A stretch of 64,000 bases of DNA from Azolla caroliniana (GCA_043228905.1 JBHGNT010000005.1:5766001-5830000); one strand, 5' to 3'. Shown: positions 14,548-27,937, numbered from the stretch's first letter. The notes: generated by a model not told the origin, from the sequence alone. Program-made: numbers and translations.

Positions 14548-16711
14548 TAACAGCACAAGAGAGAAGATTTTGGAAGAGGATATATATGACGCAAACCACA
14601 CATCTTATTGGAATTTGAACAATATTGTAGCATGAACCATGAGTTACTCAACAATTCCCTTAAAATTAATTTCTAATTATATTTTAACTAGGGCTTTTCT
14701 AATAAAAAAGATTGGAAAGCGCATAATCTACCTTGCCTTCCCTTTATATCATCTTCCTATGTCCTCATTGCTTGATACCAATCTACTACGAGGTTGATGC
14801 AAATAACATGGATCTTGCTTATCTCATCTTATCATCAGGAACCATGTGTCATTTCATTAATCAAACATTCATGACCTAAGAACTTTGGGAAATTTTGAGT
14901 ACGATGATCCATTATTGCTTATGAATTGATGCCAAGATTACCATAAACCACAAGGTGAGAACCTTTCCCAACATTGTTAGAATGGCCAAAACAAAGTTCA
15001 AGTTCAAAGTTAAACAATGAAATTTTTTGTAACTTTGAAGCTCTTCTCTTGAGTTGTGGTGCAAACCAACTTAGAGTTGGTCTTGTGAGAAGAGAACCAA
15101 CTAGACCAACTTCACTATGACCTACATTGGAATATTGATGAGGGTGGACCTAAAAAATCGTTCAAATTTGATTTAAGAGCCTCAAGAATTCTATGTGAGT
15201 GCTATCAAATTTCTCAATCAAACCAATCTTAGGCTCTGATAGTCGCATTGTGGACCTAGAAGCAAATGCATAATAAGCTACTCACTCTTTGAATTCTTCA
15301 TTATATTCTTGCAATTGCTAGTTATACTAAGCAAGTTGATGAACTTGTTGCAAAAGGAAGGATGTTATGATTTCATTGAAAGTTTGAATCTCCATAATAA
15401 TAGAGACACAAGAATGAAAAGATAATAACTCTAATAGTCAAGAGTAGACTAAAAATATAACGAGAGATTCTAGTTCAAATTGTCATGAACTAATAGTTTG
15501 ACAAGAATGAGGAAGAGAGTGCAACAAGAGCTAAGCATTCATGTGAAAAAACATTAATTTTGAGGTTTGGAAGGTGATTTTATAGCTACTTTTGATAACA
15601 ATCATGATTAGTTCTTTGCCTTCATTTGATAAGTGATTTTTCTAGAGTCTCCTTCTCCGAATCTCTTTCATTCCATTAAGTAAAGCTTAAGCTACTTAAT
15701 TATGTGTTCTTTTTCCATCTTATTAATCAGAGTGTTAGCATTAGTGATGTTTGATGGTGTGTGTTTTGAAGATTCGGTTCATCCCGTTGTTAGTCAATGT
15801 GAGAGGGACCACAATCTCGATGCCCCCATTACAACCCACTTTGACACAAATTAAGAGGCCCACTTTGACACAAATTAAGAGGCCCACTTTTAACCTATAA
15901 TGGACGTGGGTGTGCACAATTAATTGTCTTTGAGTTCATGCAAGGCATTTGAGTTTGCAATCTGATCCCCAAACCTTCTAGAAGAGAGTTTCAATGATTT
16001 TACATAAGTAAATGAAGAGTTCATCACCAACTTCACGAGGTAGGTTACAAAATGGAACCCAATTGATAAACCCTTCTCATTAAAGCAAGATACCAAAGAG
16101 ATGCTTCATATAATTCTATTAGACATATCAAGAGTTATTACTATGGGCGTCATCCCGTGGACAATAGCGTTGGACGAAAAATTGATGAATAGGTTCATCA
16201 ATGGGTCATATTTCCCAATGACTCGTGGTTCAACAATTTATGGTTTAGTACCTCAGCATTCATCAAGGTTTCATACAAAGATCTGTAGCCAATTGTTGGG
16301 TTAAAAGTTAAGGATACTCATTGGTAGAATTGGATTCTTAAACGGGGAGTAAAAGTGATCATATTAGATGGTTTTATCTTTGTACCAAATTGAAACCATA
16401 AATTGGGAGTAAATTCACATTAACATTGAATCCTTACATGCACTTGTGTGTAAAAATAGCTCCATTAGAGAGATAAACTTAAGCGCATACGCAGATGAGA
16501 TGCTCAATTGATTGTGGGGAACTCATTGGATGAAGGTAACAAGCTTAGTTGATTAAGGAAATAATCAAGGTAACAATGGAGGCAAATTATGGGAGGAAAA
16601 CATTTGAGGGTGAAAATTGGTCAATCTAAAAACATTTGAGGGGTGGGAGGGAATCCCTAGTGGGTTTAAACAACACAAACCCATTAAGGCGAGTGGCTAT
16701 TGTTACGGGCA
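14548..16711 (+). other. Gene-free AT-rich DNA left of the retrotransposon nest
   Basis: Only short random open frames were found. A 25-bp unit (CCCACTTTGACACAAATTAA) is tandemly duplicated at about 15836-15890. Part of 14790-14870 resembles 7145-7205 (GCAAATAACAT followed by CTTGCTT and CATCTTATCAT), indicating an old dispersed repeat. Confidence 0.5.
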
Positions 16712-17154
16712 TGACCATATAATATCCCGTGGTGAGAATTTACCGTAGTATTCTATACATGTGGATAAGTGTGAGGGTTAAACGAGAGTGTAAAGAAGGG
16801 GAGGATTACTTTTAATCCTCGGATTGAGACAACCCATTAGGCCAAGTGTGAACTTGCCTAGGGGCCTTGGGTATCGTTATAAATAAGAGGCCTAGCTAGC
16901 CTCATTTCATCATCTTTTGACTACGTCGAGACTCTGTTCTTGTGGTGGGTCAACTCTTGTAGCGAGCGCGCTAGCACCAGGTACGACTCGACGCCACAAC
17001 AGTGGTATGGGACGCCGTTCGAGGCTTGAGTCCATCTCGATCCCTTCGCTCGGGGGTGGTTAGGTGGATCGGCACCCTTCTTTCTCTCTTTCCTCTCTAT
17101 CTAGATCTATCGTTTATTCTTATCCTTTGCTTACATTAGTACATATCTCTAACA
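16712..17154 (+). repeat. 5' LTR of element A
   Basis: Starts TGACCATATAATAT and ends CTCTAACA. It contains a TATA-like TATAAATAAGAGG near 16880. The left boundary is set by where similarity to the right LTR (38632-39075) begins. Confidence 0.9.
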
Positions 17155-17156
17155 GT

Positions 17157-17169
17157 TGGTATCAAAGCC
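17157..17169 (+). other. Primer-binding site of element A
   Basis: TGGTATCAAAGCC, two bases after the LTR, differs at one position from the complement of the initiator methionine tRNA 3' end (TGGTATCAGAGCC). This is the usual primer for many plant LTR elements. Confidence 0.85.
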
Positions 17170-17399
17170 TATGTTCTAATGTTTCTTTTGTTGTCTTTTG
17201 TTTTGTTGATTGATGGTGATCGATTGATGTGCGGTCGGCCTTGATCCAGACAACGATCAACAAAGGAACTTCAATAACTCTTTCCTTATTTTTTTCTATT
17301 TTTTCTTCTCCCATCTAATCATGTGTATAGTCTATATGTAATTGTTTTCATTAATTTAATGATGTTGTAGTGGTAATTAATTGGTTGTATAAAACGTTT

Positions 17400-17610
17400 A
17401 CATATGTGTATGACGTCAATACCTCATTTGACATATATTGAATATGTGATTAGTGTCGTATGCGCACGAGGTTAATAACTCAATTGCATATTACGCTCAC
17501 ATACATATGTTACGTATGCGTATGAGGTCAATACCTCGATTTTGTTGTAAATGATATACGTTTGGTGTCGTATGTGTAAGAGGTCAATACCTCAATTGTG
17601 TATTACAATG
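17400..17610 (+). repeat. Four-copy tandem repeat in the leader of element A
   Basis: Units of about 56 bp each carry CGTATG(C/T)G followed by the small palindrome GAGGTCAATACCTC (variants at about 17413, 17469, 17525 and 17580). The leader 17155-18816 otherwise holds no recognised ORF. Confidence 0.7.
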
Positions 17611-18816
17611 AACCCTTATTTTTGGATGTTTCATTTGCGTAGAGGTATATGCCTTGATTACGTATCTCGATTATATCATTTATGGCTATTTGATGTAACG
17701 ATTTGTTTAATATACGCATATGTGGTCACGTGTATACGTATTTGATCGTATATCTGTGATAATATACATATGTGTATATAAGTTATTACATGATTTTAAT
17801 ATCGAATGTTTTCCTTTTCGGGGAAAGGATCTTGGTGGCCGTCCTCACATTTTTGTGAGAATGGCATTGTCACCATCCCTTTTTTCAACAACTTTTTATT
17901 GTTGACATTCCCGTTGGTGACTTCGATTTTATTCCGTAAAGAAATGCCTATAGCCACAATGATGTTGAGAACGTAGGGCTTGACCCACTTCATGTGAGGT
18001 CACTCCTATGACACACATATCCAACATCCCTCCCTCATTACATGGATACGATGCCACCATGAGATCATTCTTACGAAAGGCATTCGTAATGACGTAACTA
18101 TGTGATGGGCCACGTGGGCCTACTACAAAAAGAGGGCTCATTTGGCTTGACCATTAGGTTGCATTGGCGTATGCCATTGTAATTACGAGACTTGAGGTTA
18201 GGTAACGTACCGACAAAGTTTGTGGTAAACGAGGGGGAAATAAGGACTCTTGACATATATGTTTCTTTTAAAAAAACATATATGGGCAAATGCCTCACAT
18301 ATCTCTTATACGCATGAAACATTAAACATTCAAGAAGAGCAACCTACTTGGTTGGCTCAAGTGTTTAATGCATTTGTTCTCGAGGTCTTGAGTTCATACA
18401 TATGAGTATAACACATGTTTAGACTTGAGGTCTAAGTGCACTTCGGGGTCCTCATAATAGGACTTAAAGAGCCGAAACCACATATGTGGGCATAGAAACA
18501 TAGTTTATTGTTAACATTTTTTTCATGTATAAACTACTCATGGCACGAACATACATGGTTGAGCCTCAGGGAGCTGCCATGAAAAAATCGATATAGAGAT
18601 TAGGGAAAGACATTAATTTGTCACCCCCATGGTTTTTAAAACACCTTTGTGTTACCATGTAACCTGATCTTGAACCTCATCTCATACGTCTAGAGGGGTA
18701 TTGACGTGAGATCATGATATCAACTAATGTTTGTCCATGATATGTTTACATCACGACATGATGTTATGACTATTTGTTTGACCTTATCCTATTTCTTTGC
18801 CAGAAATAATCATTTA

Positions 18817-19740
18817 ATGGCTCAAAATAACGACCCGATGTCATCCGCTCAAGTGGAAGGAACTCAAGGAAATCCTCCTGGACAAATGTCCATTGAGATG
18901 TATTTTTCGCAAATAACCCAATACCTTAGTTTCACCACTCAACAAATGACCGAACTTCGGCAATCTCAAAGTGCTCTTGAGGCATGTGTCATTAGTTTAC
19001 AACGTGAGACTAATTGACCTGATGAGCGACAGGGTGAACCATCGTTTGTCGTTAAGCCATTTACGGGAGAAAAAAAGGAAAGAACCGAAGAAGCAATCTG
19101 CACGTGGTTGGGCCGATGGGAGTCTCATTTTGAGCTCTATCCCACGCCAAATAGTACAAAGATTGCATATGTCGGCTCAGAACTATGGGGTAAGGCCGCC
19201 ACCTGGTGGCGTGGGCTCCAAACTTTGGGGAAATTGCCCGATACCTGGACAAATTTTGTCACAATTTTTAAGGGCCAAATTCTGCAACCTCCCTCTCGAA
19301 TCGAGGCAGCTCAATCTTTAATGAACCTCTCTAGCAGGAAATTTTCTTCGCTAGAAGACTATGTCCACCATGCTAGAACCCAAATCCAAAAATCGGGTCT
19401 AGAAGGGGACAATTGGTTAATAGCTTGTTTTGTCAATGGCATCCCCAATTCGGACCATCACTGGATAGTGCACGATAAGGATTCGAAATCCTTCGAAGAG
19501 GCCGTTGAAATAGTTCTTCACTATCAACGCACTTCAAAGGACCACAACAAATCCAACGAAGCGCCCGGGACTAAGCATTCGCAATTCGCTGGGAAACGCA
19601 AGACACCCAATGAATTCATGGATCGCGATTGTAAGCGACAACATCCTTTTTGTGTATTCTGCAAAAAGAAGGGTCATACAAAATAACAATGTCGAAAGCT
19701 CCAACGGAAAGAGCACGACAACAAAACAAAAGTTGCAGAC
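18817..19740 (+). pseudogene. gag of element A, broken by two stops
   Basis: Capsid/nucleocapsid precursor. The ATG at 18817 begins MAQNNDPMSS. The Retrotrans_gag region includes CTWLGRWESHFELYPTPN and AATWWRGL, and ends in a zinc knuckle (CVFCKKKGHTK-stop-QC). Stops at 19015 (TGA, where the inverted copy at 38100 has Arg) and 19684 (TAA, inside the knuckle) lie in one otherwise continuous frame. Confidence 0.85.
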
Positions 19741-20706
19741 CATAAAGGTCAGATTCCTAATGTCCTTCAAGTCTATACACATCATTTAAGTAATTGTCAA
19801 TATTCTTTCCCTCACTACGTATTGGGTCCCAATGATTTACTACATGCAAACGGGTATATCAATGGATCTCCCATACAATTTTTGTTTGATTCGGGAAGCT
19901 CACACAACTTTGTGAATGATCGTTTGGTTCAGATATGGGGAATCCAACCCACCGTAAGTGATCACACCTATACGGTGCACTTGGCCGATGGAAGATTAAA
20001 ATACATCAACGGGGTGATTCATTCATTAGGAATTTCTATTGACACTTATATAGAGGAAGTAGACTTCCATGTAATGAATCTTTGTACCACTGATGTAATA
20101 CTGGGTTATCCCTGGTTCTATAATAAAAACTCTTCTTTATCTATTGATTGGGTTCATCATTCAATAACATTTGTACTAAACGACTGTACTCATTTTATTC
20201 AATGTGTAAAAAAACAATCCCTCTCGATTGTTTTCTCTCCATCAATATCCAAGTTGTCTTGTTCTACTCTTTTTTATTGTGTACTTGATCCGGACATTCA
20301 CGTTTACAATATCGATAATGTCTCGGTTCAATTAACATATTTTGAACAACAACAACTTGATGAAATCTTAAGTGATTTTCGTGATGCTTTTCCAAGTGAA
20401 CTACCACATGGGTTACCTCCTAAACGTAATATAGACCATCGTATAGATATTGTACCTGGCATTGCACAAATAAGTATACCTCCTTATCGCTTAAGTTGAT
20501 CCGAAGAGGATGAGGTATCTAAGCAACTCAAGGACTATTTACGAATGGGTTATATACGTTACAGTAAATCTCCATGGGGTGCACCAGTTCTCTTGGTTAA
20601 AAATAAAGAGGGCACATGGCGTATGTGTATTAATTATCGACGCTTGAATAAAGTGATGATCAAGAATTCGTATCCATTGCCCCGGGTTGATGATATAATT
20701 GACAGT
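19741..20706 (+). pseudogene. Protease and N-terminal RT of element A, interrupted by element B
   Basis: An aspartic protease with the active-site motif FDSGSSHNF (about 19885) and DVILGYPWF is followed by the RT start ([26 protein letters not shown]). The frame is the same as gag, with a TGA at 20500. RT stops after DDIIDS at 20706, where element B begins. Confidence 0.88.
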
Positions 20707-21372
20707 TGTCGCGTAGTTACGCGCGTGCTTGGAGAACGAGGCTGGACCACTGGGGCCTTGGACCAAGGAATAGCCGAATGAGAAGAGGGGAAGGAAACTC
20801 CCGATGTAATTCACACGCTCACAAGCACGCACATTCACAGGAGTTGCAGCTAACTCCAAACAATGGAGACAGAACAAATGTAAATGTATATATATTTCAA
20901 GGAGTTACAACCGGCAAGTCGGCGAGTGATAGGCTCTGACGCCTGCACACACACACACACACCCACGCGAAATGGAGACTCTACCAGAAGCACTCTGGCA
21001 TTCCGCGGAGTGGAGGCAACCTCCCGAAAACCTGTGCAGGACGACTATGGAGACGACAAAGGAGAAGAGCTTGGTCCCAGTCCGGCAGCACTTCGTCCTC
21101 CACAAAACGCGATCCCTTTACAATACCTCTCCCTCTCTTTTATAGCCCAAGGAGGGAGGCCGTTACTAGCCGTCACATCATGTTTATTCCCTGTCCTTTT
21201 GGACAGGGGTACGCATCGATTTTCTCCCTAATGATTGTGTGCTACCTAGGATTTCACCTCAACCAACTTGTACCTACCTATGTACTATACAACAAAACTT
21301 CTGCCCACGTGTAAGGGCTGGTTTATGCATGTTATACCCGGTTTCCGCCTAGGGACGGTTTTCTCCATGACA
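20707..21372 (-). repeat. 3' LTR of element B (666 bp)
   Basis: Bounded by TGTCG and ...TCCATGACA. Positions 20861-21372 align along their whole length with the right LTR 36949-37460. They share the block around ATTTCAAGGAGTTACAACCGG, a (CA)n run and a TATA-containing CTTTTATAGCCC (promoter read on the - strand). Confidence 0.88.
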
Positions 21373-21444
21373 CCCGCCCCCACCTAACCGCGCATCCATC
21401 AGTACGTGCCAGATACAACACTTGCCGGAGAAACCGGCCCACTA

Positions 21445-22880
21445 TCACCCGTCGCCGCCCGAATCATCATTCGTTTCGAGCCGGTCGTCGTCGTCAATCG
21501 CGCATTCCGGGTCTGGCTCTTCCTCTTGCCGCTTCTTGAATACCTTGACCCTTTTTCCCGCTACTGGCACCACCATCCGTGTCCCATCGAGCTCCGCGAG
21601 ATGGTACATGGCGTTGTCGTTCGCACTTGTTACCGCATAGGGCCCGAACCACCTCCTCGCAAACTTACGCGCCGCCTTGTGCTGATTGTCAAGGTTGCTG
21701 TCATGCACCAGCACCCAATCACCTTCCTCGATCTTCCTCGGGCTCAGTCGGTGAGTACGGTCGAACCGACCTTTGTTCTTTTCTCGAGCTGTATGCAACC
21801 TTTCTTTCGCCCGCTCCACGTCTTCCGGTCTTCACTCGAGCTGTCGGATCCTAGCTGCCAGCAACTCTTCCCGGCTCATCTCGTCCTTCCAGTCCATCGC
21901 GGCCCACGAAGTGATCGTTTTCTCCACTGGCATGATTGGCTTCTGCCCGTACATCAACTCCGCTGGCATGAACCCCGTCACCGAACTGTGCATAGTTCGA
22001 TTCGCCCATAGTGCGTAAGGAAGGAGTTGCGGCCAATTCCCGACCTGTCCTTCGCATGCACGTACTAACGCCTTCACAATGGGCCCGTGACCACGCTCTA
22101 CCTTCTTGTTGGCCTCTAGATTGTACATCGTAGTGAGGGAGAGTTTGACCCCCAGTCGGTCAAACAGCTCTTTAGCCTCTTGCGCGTCTAGTTCTCCGTG
22201 GTCGGCCACAATCTTTCCTACACACCCGTACCGGCACACCACTTCTTCGATCAGAAATCGGCACACGGCCGCGTTCATTTTGTTCTGCAACGCTCGGCCT
22301 TCCACCTAGTTCGTCAGGTCGTCCCGAGCCAGCACCAGATATCGCATCTATCCTACCCCCATCGGCATGGTCACGAAATCCACCATCCATTTGAAGTGGA
22401 CGGTCGGTGGGTAGGTTGGATGAAGCTCATCTTGATGCCGGACTATAGAGTGCATCTGGCAATTCTTACAGGTTGTCACAAAATGATGCACGTCCCGGTA
22501 CAGCCCCGACCACCAATACCTACCCTCGAGATTTTCGAATGTGGCCCACGTCCCACGGTGTCCGGCCTAGGGACTCTCGTGATATGCCGTAAGCAACACT
22601 TTCTGCTCGTCTTCCCTTGCCACTACGCTTCTTCGGATGCCTCCATATGCGTCCTCCTCGTAGGAAGAATCGGTACACCTTCTTCCGCACCCGATTAGCC
22701 TCTTCTCTAGTCCACGTCGTGTCCGACATCATCGTCCGCATGAATCTTCCTATTTGGAGCCACTCCCCGTCGTATTCGCTCTCATCGAACTCGTTAAGCG
22801 CCGGAGTGCTCCCCGTCTCAGTTGCCACATTAGCTGACCCGAAGAAGTCCTCGCCAACCTCTTCGTTATCCGAAACCATG
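21445..22880 (-). pseudogene. Integrase of element B
   Basis: Inserts the cDNA copy into the genome. Reading leftward: a linker, a zinc-binding part with CKNCQMHS, the catalytic core with WMVDFVTMP (first Asp), IVADHGEL (second Asp) and LEANKKVERGH (Glu), then PQLLPYALWANRTMHSS and a C-terminal part with FARRWFGPYAVTSANDNAM. Stop codons (for example near 22304 and 22350) split it into pieces. Element C is inserted just upstream, at the RNase H to integrase linker. Confidence 0.87.
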
Positions 22881-22913
22881 CCGTCCTCGTCGCTGAACTG
22901 CGCCCTTGAAAGC

Positions 22914-23216
22914 TGTTGAGAGACAAGCTCAACATCGGCCGGATCGGCTGAAGAAGCCGAGGAATGGATCGGTTGGGACCGATTGGTTAGGCCGAGTGCG
23001 TAAACCGGGAGGCCGTTAGGAAAGATATTCCGTGAGGAATATATTTGGGAGTTAGTGTAGGAGCTCTTAATGAGCCTTGAAGTACTGTCAATACTTCATT
23101 TAGTCCTTCGAGGATTTGTATAAAAGTGTTCATGGAACACACGTATGTATAGAGTAGTGAATCGAGATTTTGTTGTTGAACATCTTCATACCTGCTTTTG
23201 CACGCTACTTTCTACA
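22914..23216 (+). repeat. 5' LTR of element C (303 bp)
   Basis: Starts TGTTGAGAGACAAGC and ends TTCTACA. Relative to the 3' LTR it lacks about 100 bp after GTTGTTGAACAT, including a CT-rich tract, and has a few substitutions. TATAAAAGTG near 23118 is a likely TATA box. Confidence 0.92.
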
Positions 23217-23228
23217 TGGTATTAAAGC
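23217..23228 (+). other. Primer-binding site of element C
   Basis: TGGTATTAAAGC directly follows the LTR and matches the initiator-Met tRNA complement at 10 of 12 positions. Confidence 0.8.
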
Positions 23229-23288
23229 GCGAGGGTTGAGAACCTCTCTGCAGCCGACACAGCTTGACGAAGAAGAACAAGAAGAACG

Positions 23289-26200
23289 ATGGATAGAGGC
23301 ATGGCGAGCTCGCTTCCAACAGAGAAGCTCGACAGAACCAACTACACGTCTTGGTCTTACAAGATGCACCAGTACCTGCTAGGGCACGGCTACTGGAGTT
23401 ATGTCAAAGGAGCTAATGACGCGGCACCCGAATCGACACACAGAGACTTCCCGTCGTGGGAGCAATCGGCGAGCAGGGTATTGTATTGCTTTGCGTCGTG
23501 TGTGGGCGAACAGCTATTGAGCTATGTTCGGGATGCAAAGACGCCAAAGGGTGTGTGGGAAAATCTGAAGAAGATTTTCGCCGCGAGCACCACAGCCAGG
23601 AAGCTTCAGCTCCGACAGGAGTTGAGCAACCTACGACAACGCGACTTGTCGGTGGCGGATTATACCTCGAAGATCAAGGATATATGCGACTCCCTTGCCC
23701 CCATAGAGGTGAACATCGAGGAGAGCGAGATGGTCCAGATCTGTCTCAGAGGTTTGGCATCGAAGTTCGGAGCGTTCCGAACGGTTGTGTGTACCCGGGA
23801 GAATACGCCGTCCTTTTTCGACTTACAGTCAATGCTCCTGGTGGAGGAGAACCACGCGGGTGCGTCTACAAGCACGCACACCGACATCAGAATGTTGTAC
23901 ACGGAGGGAGATAGGCCCCGTGGACGTGGAGGACGAGACGAGTCGGCGCGCAATGGAGGCGGCCGACGAGATCAAGGAAGAAGGCACCGAAGTGATGCCG
24001 ACAGCAACTCCGGACCCTCTGGAAACAGGGGGAGTCAAAGCGATGAGAACCGGCAAGGGAAGTCCATCGCGGAGTGCTGGTACTGTGGAAAGAAAGGCCA
24101 TAGGGAAAGTGAGTGCTGGAAGAAGCGCGCCGATTCGGAGAGAACCGGTTCCGGAAACAGCTCTGGACATACCGACAAGGGAAATTGGCAGCGATCACAC
24201 TACGCCGAAGACTCTGGGAGAGCCAGAGAAGGGTTTGCCTTCGTGACGAGACACGAAGCAAAGTCAATGAAACGGATCACCCCGAGATCAGACGAGGTGT
24301 GGTACGTAGACTCCGGCGCGTCAAACCACATGACGAGCCATAAGGAGTGGTTCTCGTACCTCGAAAAACCGATACAACCTGGAGTAGTCGCAACTGGAGA
24401 CGACACTTCGCATCTGATCGCGAATGTCGGAGAAGTTCCCCTTAGCCATGTCGGGCAGAAAGGGAAACTCATGAACATCCTACACGTTCCGACAATCACG
24501 AAGACCTTGGTCTCGGTCGGACAGATCGTCGACCAAGGGATGGAGGTTCGGTTTACACACCTCGGGTGCTTCATTGAGGAAGAAGGCCGTGTGATTGCGC
24601 AAGGGCGCAGAGATGGGAGGATGTTCATCCTCGACTCCACTGACGGCGGCACCGCAATGTTCGCGAAGGGACAAAAACCCGAGTCGGACATCGACTTGTG
24701 GCACAAGCGGATAGGCCACATCAACTACCTGCGGCTTCAAGATCTGCAATTGAAACAGGTAGTGTTCGGATTGCCCAAATTTAGTGGCCGAAAGGCACAA
24801 ATTTGTGAAGCCTGCCAGCTCGGGAAGCAACACCGACTTCCTTTCCCCAACGAGCGAAACCGGAGCCGGAACAAGCTCGACCTTATACACTCCGATGTGT
24901 GGGGGCCGGCACAAAACGTTAGTCTTGGCGGGAGCCGATATTTCGTCTCCTTCATCGACGACCACACGCGGCACACGTCGATCTATCTCATTGAGAGGAA
25001 GAGCGAAGTCTTCGACTGTTTCCGGGACCTCAAAGGGTTCGTGGAAACGGAAACGGGACGAAAGATCAAGTGCCTGCGGTCGAATGGCGGGAAAGAGTAC
25101 TTTTCCGGTCAATTCAACGGTTATCTACAACAAATGGGAATTCGGCTCGAATTCAGTTGTAGATACACGCCGGAGCAGAACGGCGTGGGGCAAGAGGAAG
25201 AATCGGTCAGTTGTGGAAGCGGCACTGGCAATGCTGGAGGAGAAGAGCTTGCCCAAGTTCTATTGGGCCGAGGCGGTAAGGACCGCGGTATACATCCAGA
25301 ACTGGATCGGAGACAAAGTGTCGGCGCACGAGCTATATTTCGGAACGAAGCCAAACTTACGACACTTGAGGGTGTTCGGTAGCATTGCGTATCTGCATGT
25401 ACCGAAGGAGAAAAGGAGGAAGTTGGACGCAAAGGCCGAGAAATGCATCTTGGTCGGTTACTCGGACGAGCAGAAGGGTTATAAGTGCTATAACCCTCGC
25501 ACCAAACAAGCGCGTGTTAGCCGCGACGTTGTGGTTGACAAGTCCGCGTCCTGGTACCAGCCCCCGACTCCAATCCCTGTTCTGACGATGAGGTCAACGA
25601 GGCTGAGATGCCTCCGGATGAGCCCGAAATCGAGACCCGCGAAGAGAGTTCGATTTCACTCCATTTAAGTGGACCGATTGGACGACTGAGTCGGTACGAT
25701 CAGTCCGATGAAGAGCCGGCGAGTAGTGGAGACTCGGCCGTGCATTCCCCGCGTAGGAAGCCGAGGAGACGGCTTACGTGCAAAGAGAAAGGGAAGAAGA
25801 AGGTGTCGGATTCCGGGACGGATAGGAACGAGTCAGACCGACGCGAGTCCGACTCCGAGGGAACCGATGACAGGTCTTTAAAGGTGAAGTCCGCGTCGAT
25901 TGAGAAGGCCTCGACATAGGCTAATGTGAATTACGCCGATCTACCCGCCAGAAGAACCCTGTCTTGCGGTTCGGATACAACGAGTACATGGCACATCATT
26001 ATGCGTACATGACCCGTGTAGCGGAAGTGCGTGAGCCGGAGAGCTACGTAGAAGCGGCTAAAGACGCGAATTGGCGCGCCGCGATGGAGGAAGAGATGCA
26101 CGCATTGGCGGAGAACGAGACCTGGGACCTGGTTGACACACCGAAGGGTGTGAAGCCGATCGGGTGTAGATGGGTGTACAAAGTCAAGTACAACACTGAT

Positions 26201-27937
26201 GGCTCGGTCAACCGGTACAAGGCTCGGCTGGTGGCAAAGGGCTACGTGTAGAAACACGGCATCGACTACGATGAGACGTTTGCGCCGGTCGCGAAAATGA
26301 CGATCGTCTGTGTTTTGATCGCAGTAGCTACCGTGAAGGGGTGGCACTTACATCAGATGGATGTAAAGAATGCGTTCCTGCAAGGTGACCTTGAGGAACA
26401 AGTGTACATGGTACAGCCCCCCGGATTTCACTCCGGAACGAACTCCTCAGCAGTATGCCGACTGAAGAAGTCCCTTTAAGGACTGAAGCAAGCCCCACGT
26501 GCCTGGAACGCAAAGATCACGCAACAACTGCGTCGGATGGGCTTCGTCACGTCAAAATCGGACTCTTCCCTGTTCATCCGGAAAGGTAGACTCGGACCGG
26601 TTAGTATTTTACTATATGTTGATGACTTGGTCATCACCGGCACCGACCTACGTGAAATCAACCGCGTGAAGCTCTAGCTTGCGGCATCGTTCGACATGAA
26701 GGATCTGGGGGACCTTCATTACTTCCTCAGCATAATGATCAGCCAACGTCATTACGTGTTGAGTATGCTCTTTAAATTCGAGATGGCCGACTGTAAGTCC
26801 GTCTCGACTCCTCTGGACAGAATCGTCAAGCTTCGTCCCGATACGGGAAAGGTATGCGACCCAACGAGGTTCCGACAAATTGTCAGAAGCCTCATATACT
26901 TGACCATCACCCGACCCGACCTCAGTTATCCGGTCGGGGTGATCAGTCAGTTCATGGTGCGACCTACCGAGGAGCACCTTCAGTGTGCGCAACGCATACT
27001 TCGGTATGTCAACGGCACTAAGGACCGGGGACTGCTATATCGGACCGGTGCAGCCGCGCAGTTAGTCGGCTACACCGATGCTGATTGGGCTGGCAACGTC
27101 GCCGATCGCCGATCCACGTCCGGATACACGTTCTCTCTCGAGAGTGCCGCGATCGCGTGGAGCAGTAAGAAGCAGCCGACTGTTGCACTGTCGAGCACCG
27201 AAGCTGAGTACCGAGGAGCGGCTGTCGCGACATGCGAAGCCATATGGTTGAAGCGGCTACTTAAGGACCTGCAAGAGGAGGTGTCAGATCCGACGACAAT
27301 CTACTGCGACAACCTCAGCAGCATCCAGTTCGCGAAAAACCCCGTTTTCCACGCACGGACCAAGCACATTGAGGTGCACTACCATTTCGTCCGTGAGCAT
27401 GTTCTTTCCGGTGAAGTCGAACTTCAGTACGTGCCGACGGATCGGTAGATTGCCGACATCTTCACCAAGCCTCTTGGTCTGGACAAGTTGCGGCAATTCT
27501 CAGTTGCGCTCGGGTTGCGTCACCTCGACGTGCCAAACTTGAGGGGGAGAACCCAAGCAAAGCAGCAGGAAAGGAGCGGAGGCCGCGACACCGAGTTGGT
27601 TGACTCGGCTGTTGACTCGGTAGTCGAGTTCGACTTCGGATCGGCTGAAGAAGCCGAGGGACCCGCGGAAAAGTCCGGAAACGGACAAAAGGGGAGCAGC
27701 CGAAGGAGAGAGATGAAGCCAACCACGAATTGGGAAGATGACGCCATCGAGGGCAAGAAGACCGAAGACGAGTTGGAGACAGCCAACTCGGACAAGAGAG
27801 AAAACCGATCGGAGGTAGCCGAGTCGGTTCGGATGTTTGATTCAAATATGCTGAATCAACCGAGGCCCAAGCGGAAGAAAGGCAGCAGGAGAAGCGTCAA
27901 CATCGCAACAGCAGAAGAGCTGATAAGGGTTGCATGA
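23289..27937 (+). pseudogene. gag-pol polyprotein of element C (copia order: GAG-PR-INT-RT-RH)
   Basis: The first 697 codons are open. In order: a UBN2-type gag (NYTSWSYKMHQYL), zinc knuckle CWYCGKKGHRESEC, protease DSGASNHMT, GAG-pre-integrase DLWHKRIGHI, integrase LIHSDVWGP and TPEQNGV. A one-base frameshift follows near 25187, then KNRSVVEAAL and VFGSIAYLHVP; further shifts lie near 25575 and 25940. RT has [24 protein letters not shown] and LYVDDLV. RNase H has GYTDADWAGN and STEAEY. In-frame stops are at 26249 (TAG), 26477 (TAA), 26675 (TAG) and 27446 (TAG). After the usual copia end (IADIFTKPLG) the frame stays open for about 130 more charged codons, to 27937. Confidence 0.93.
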
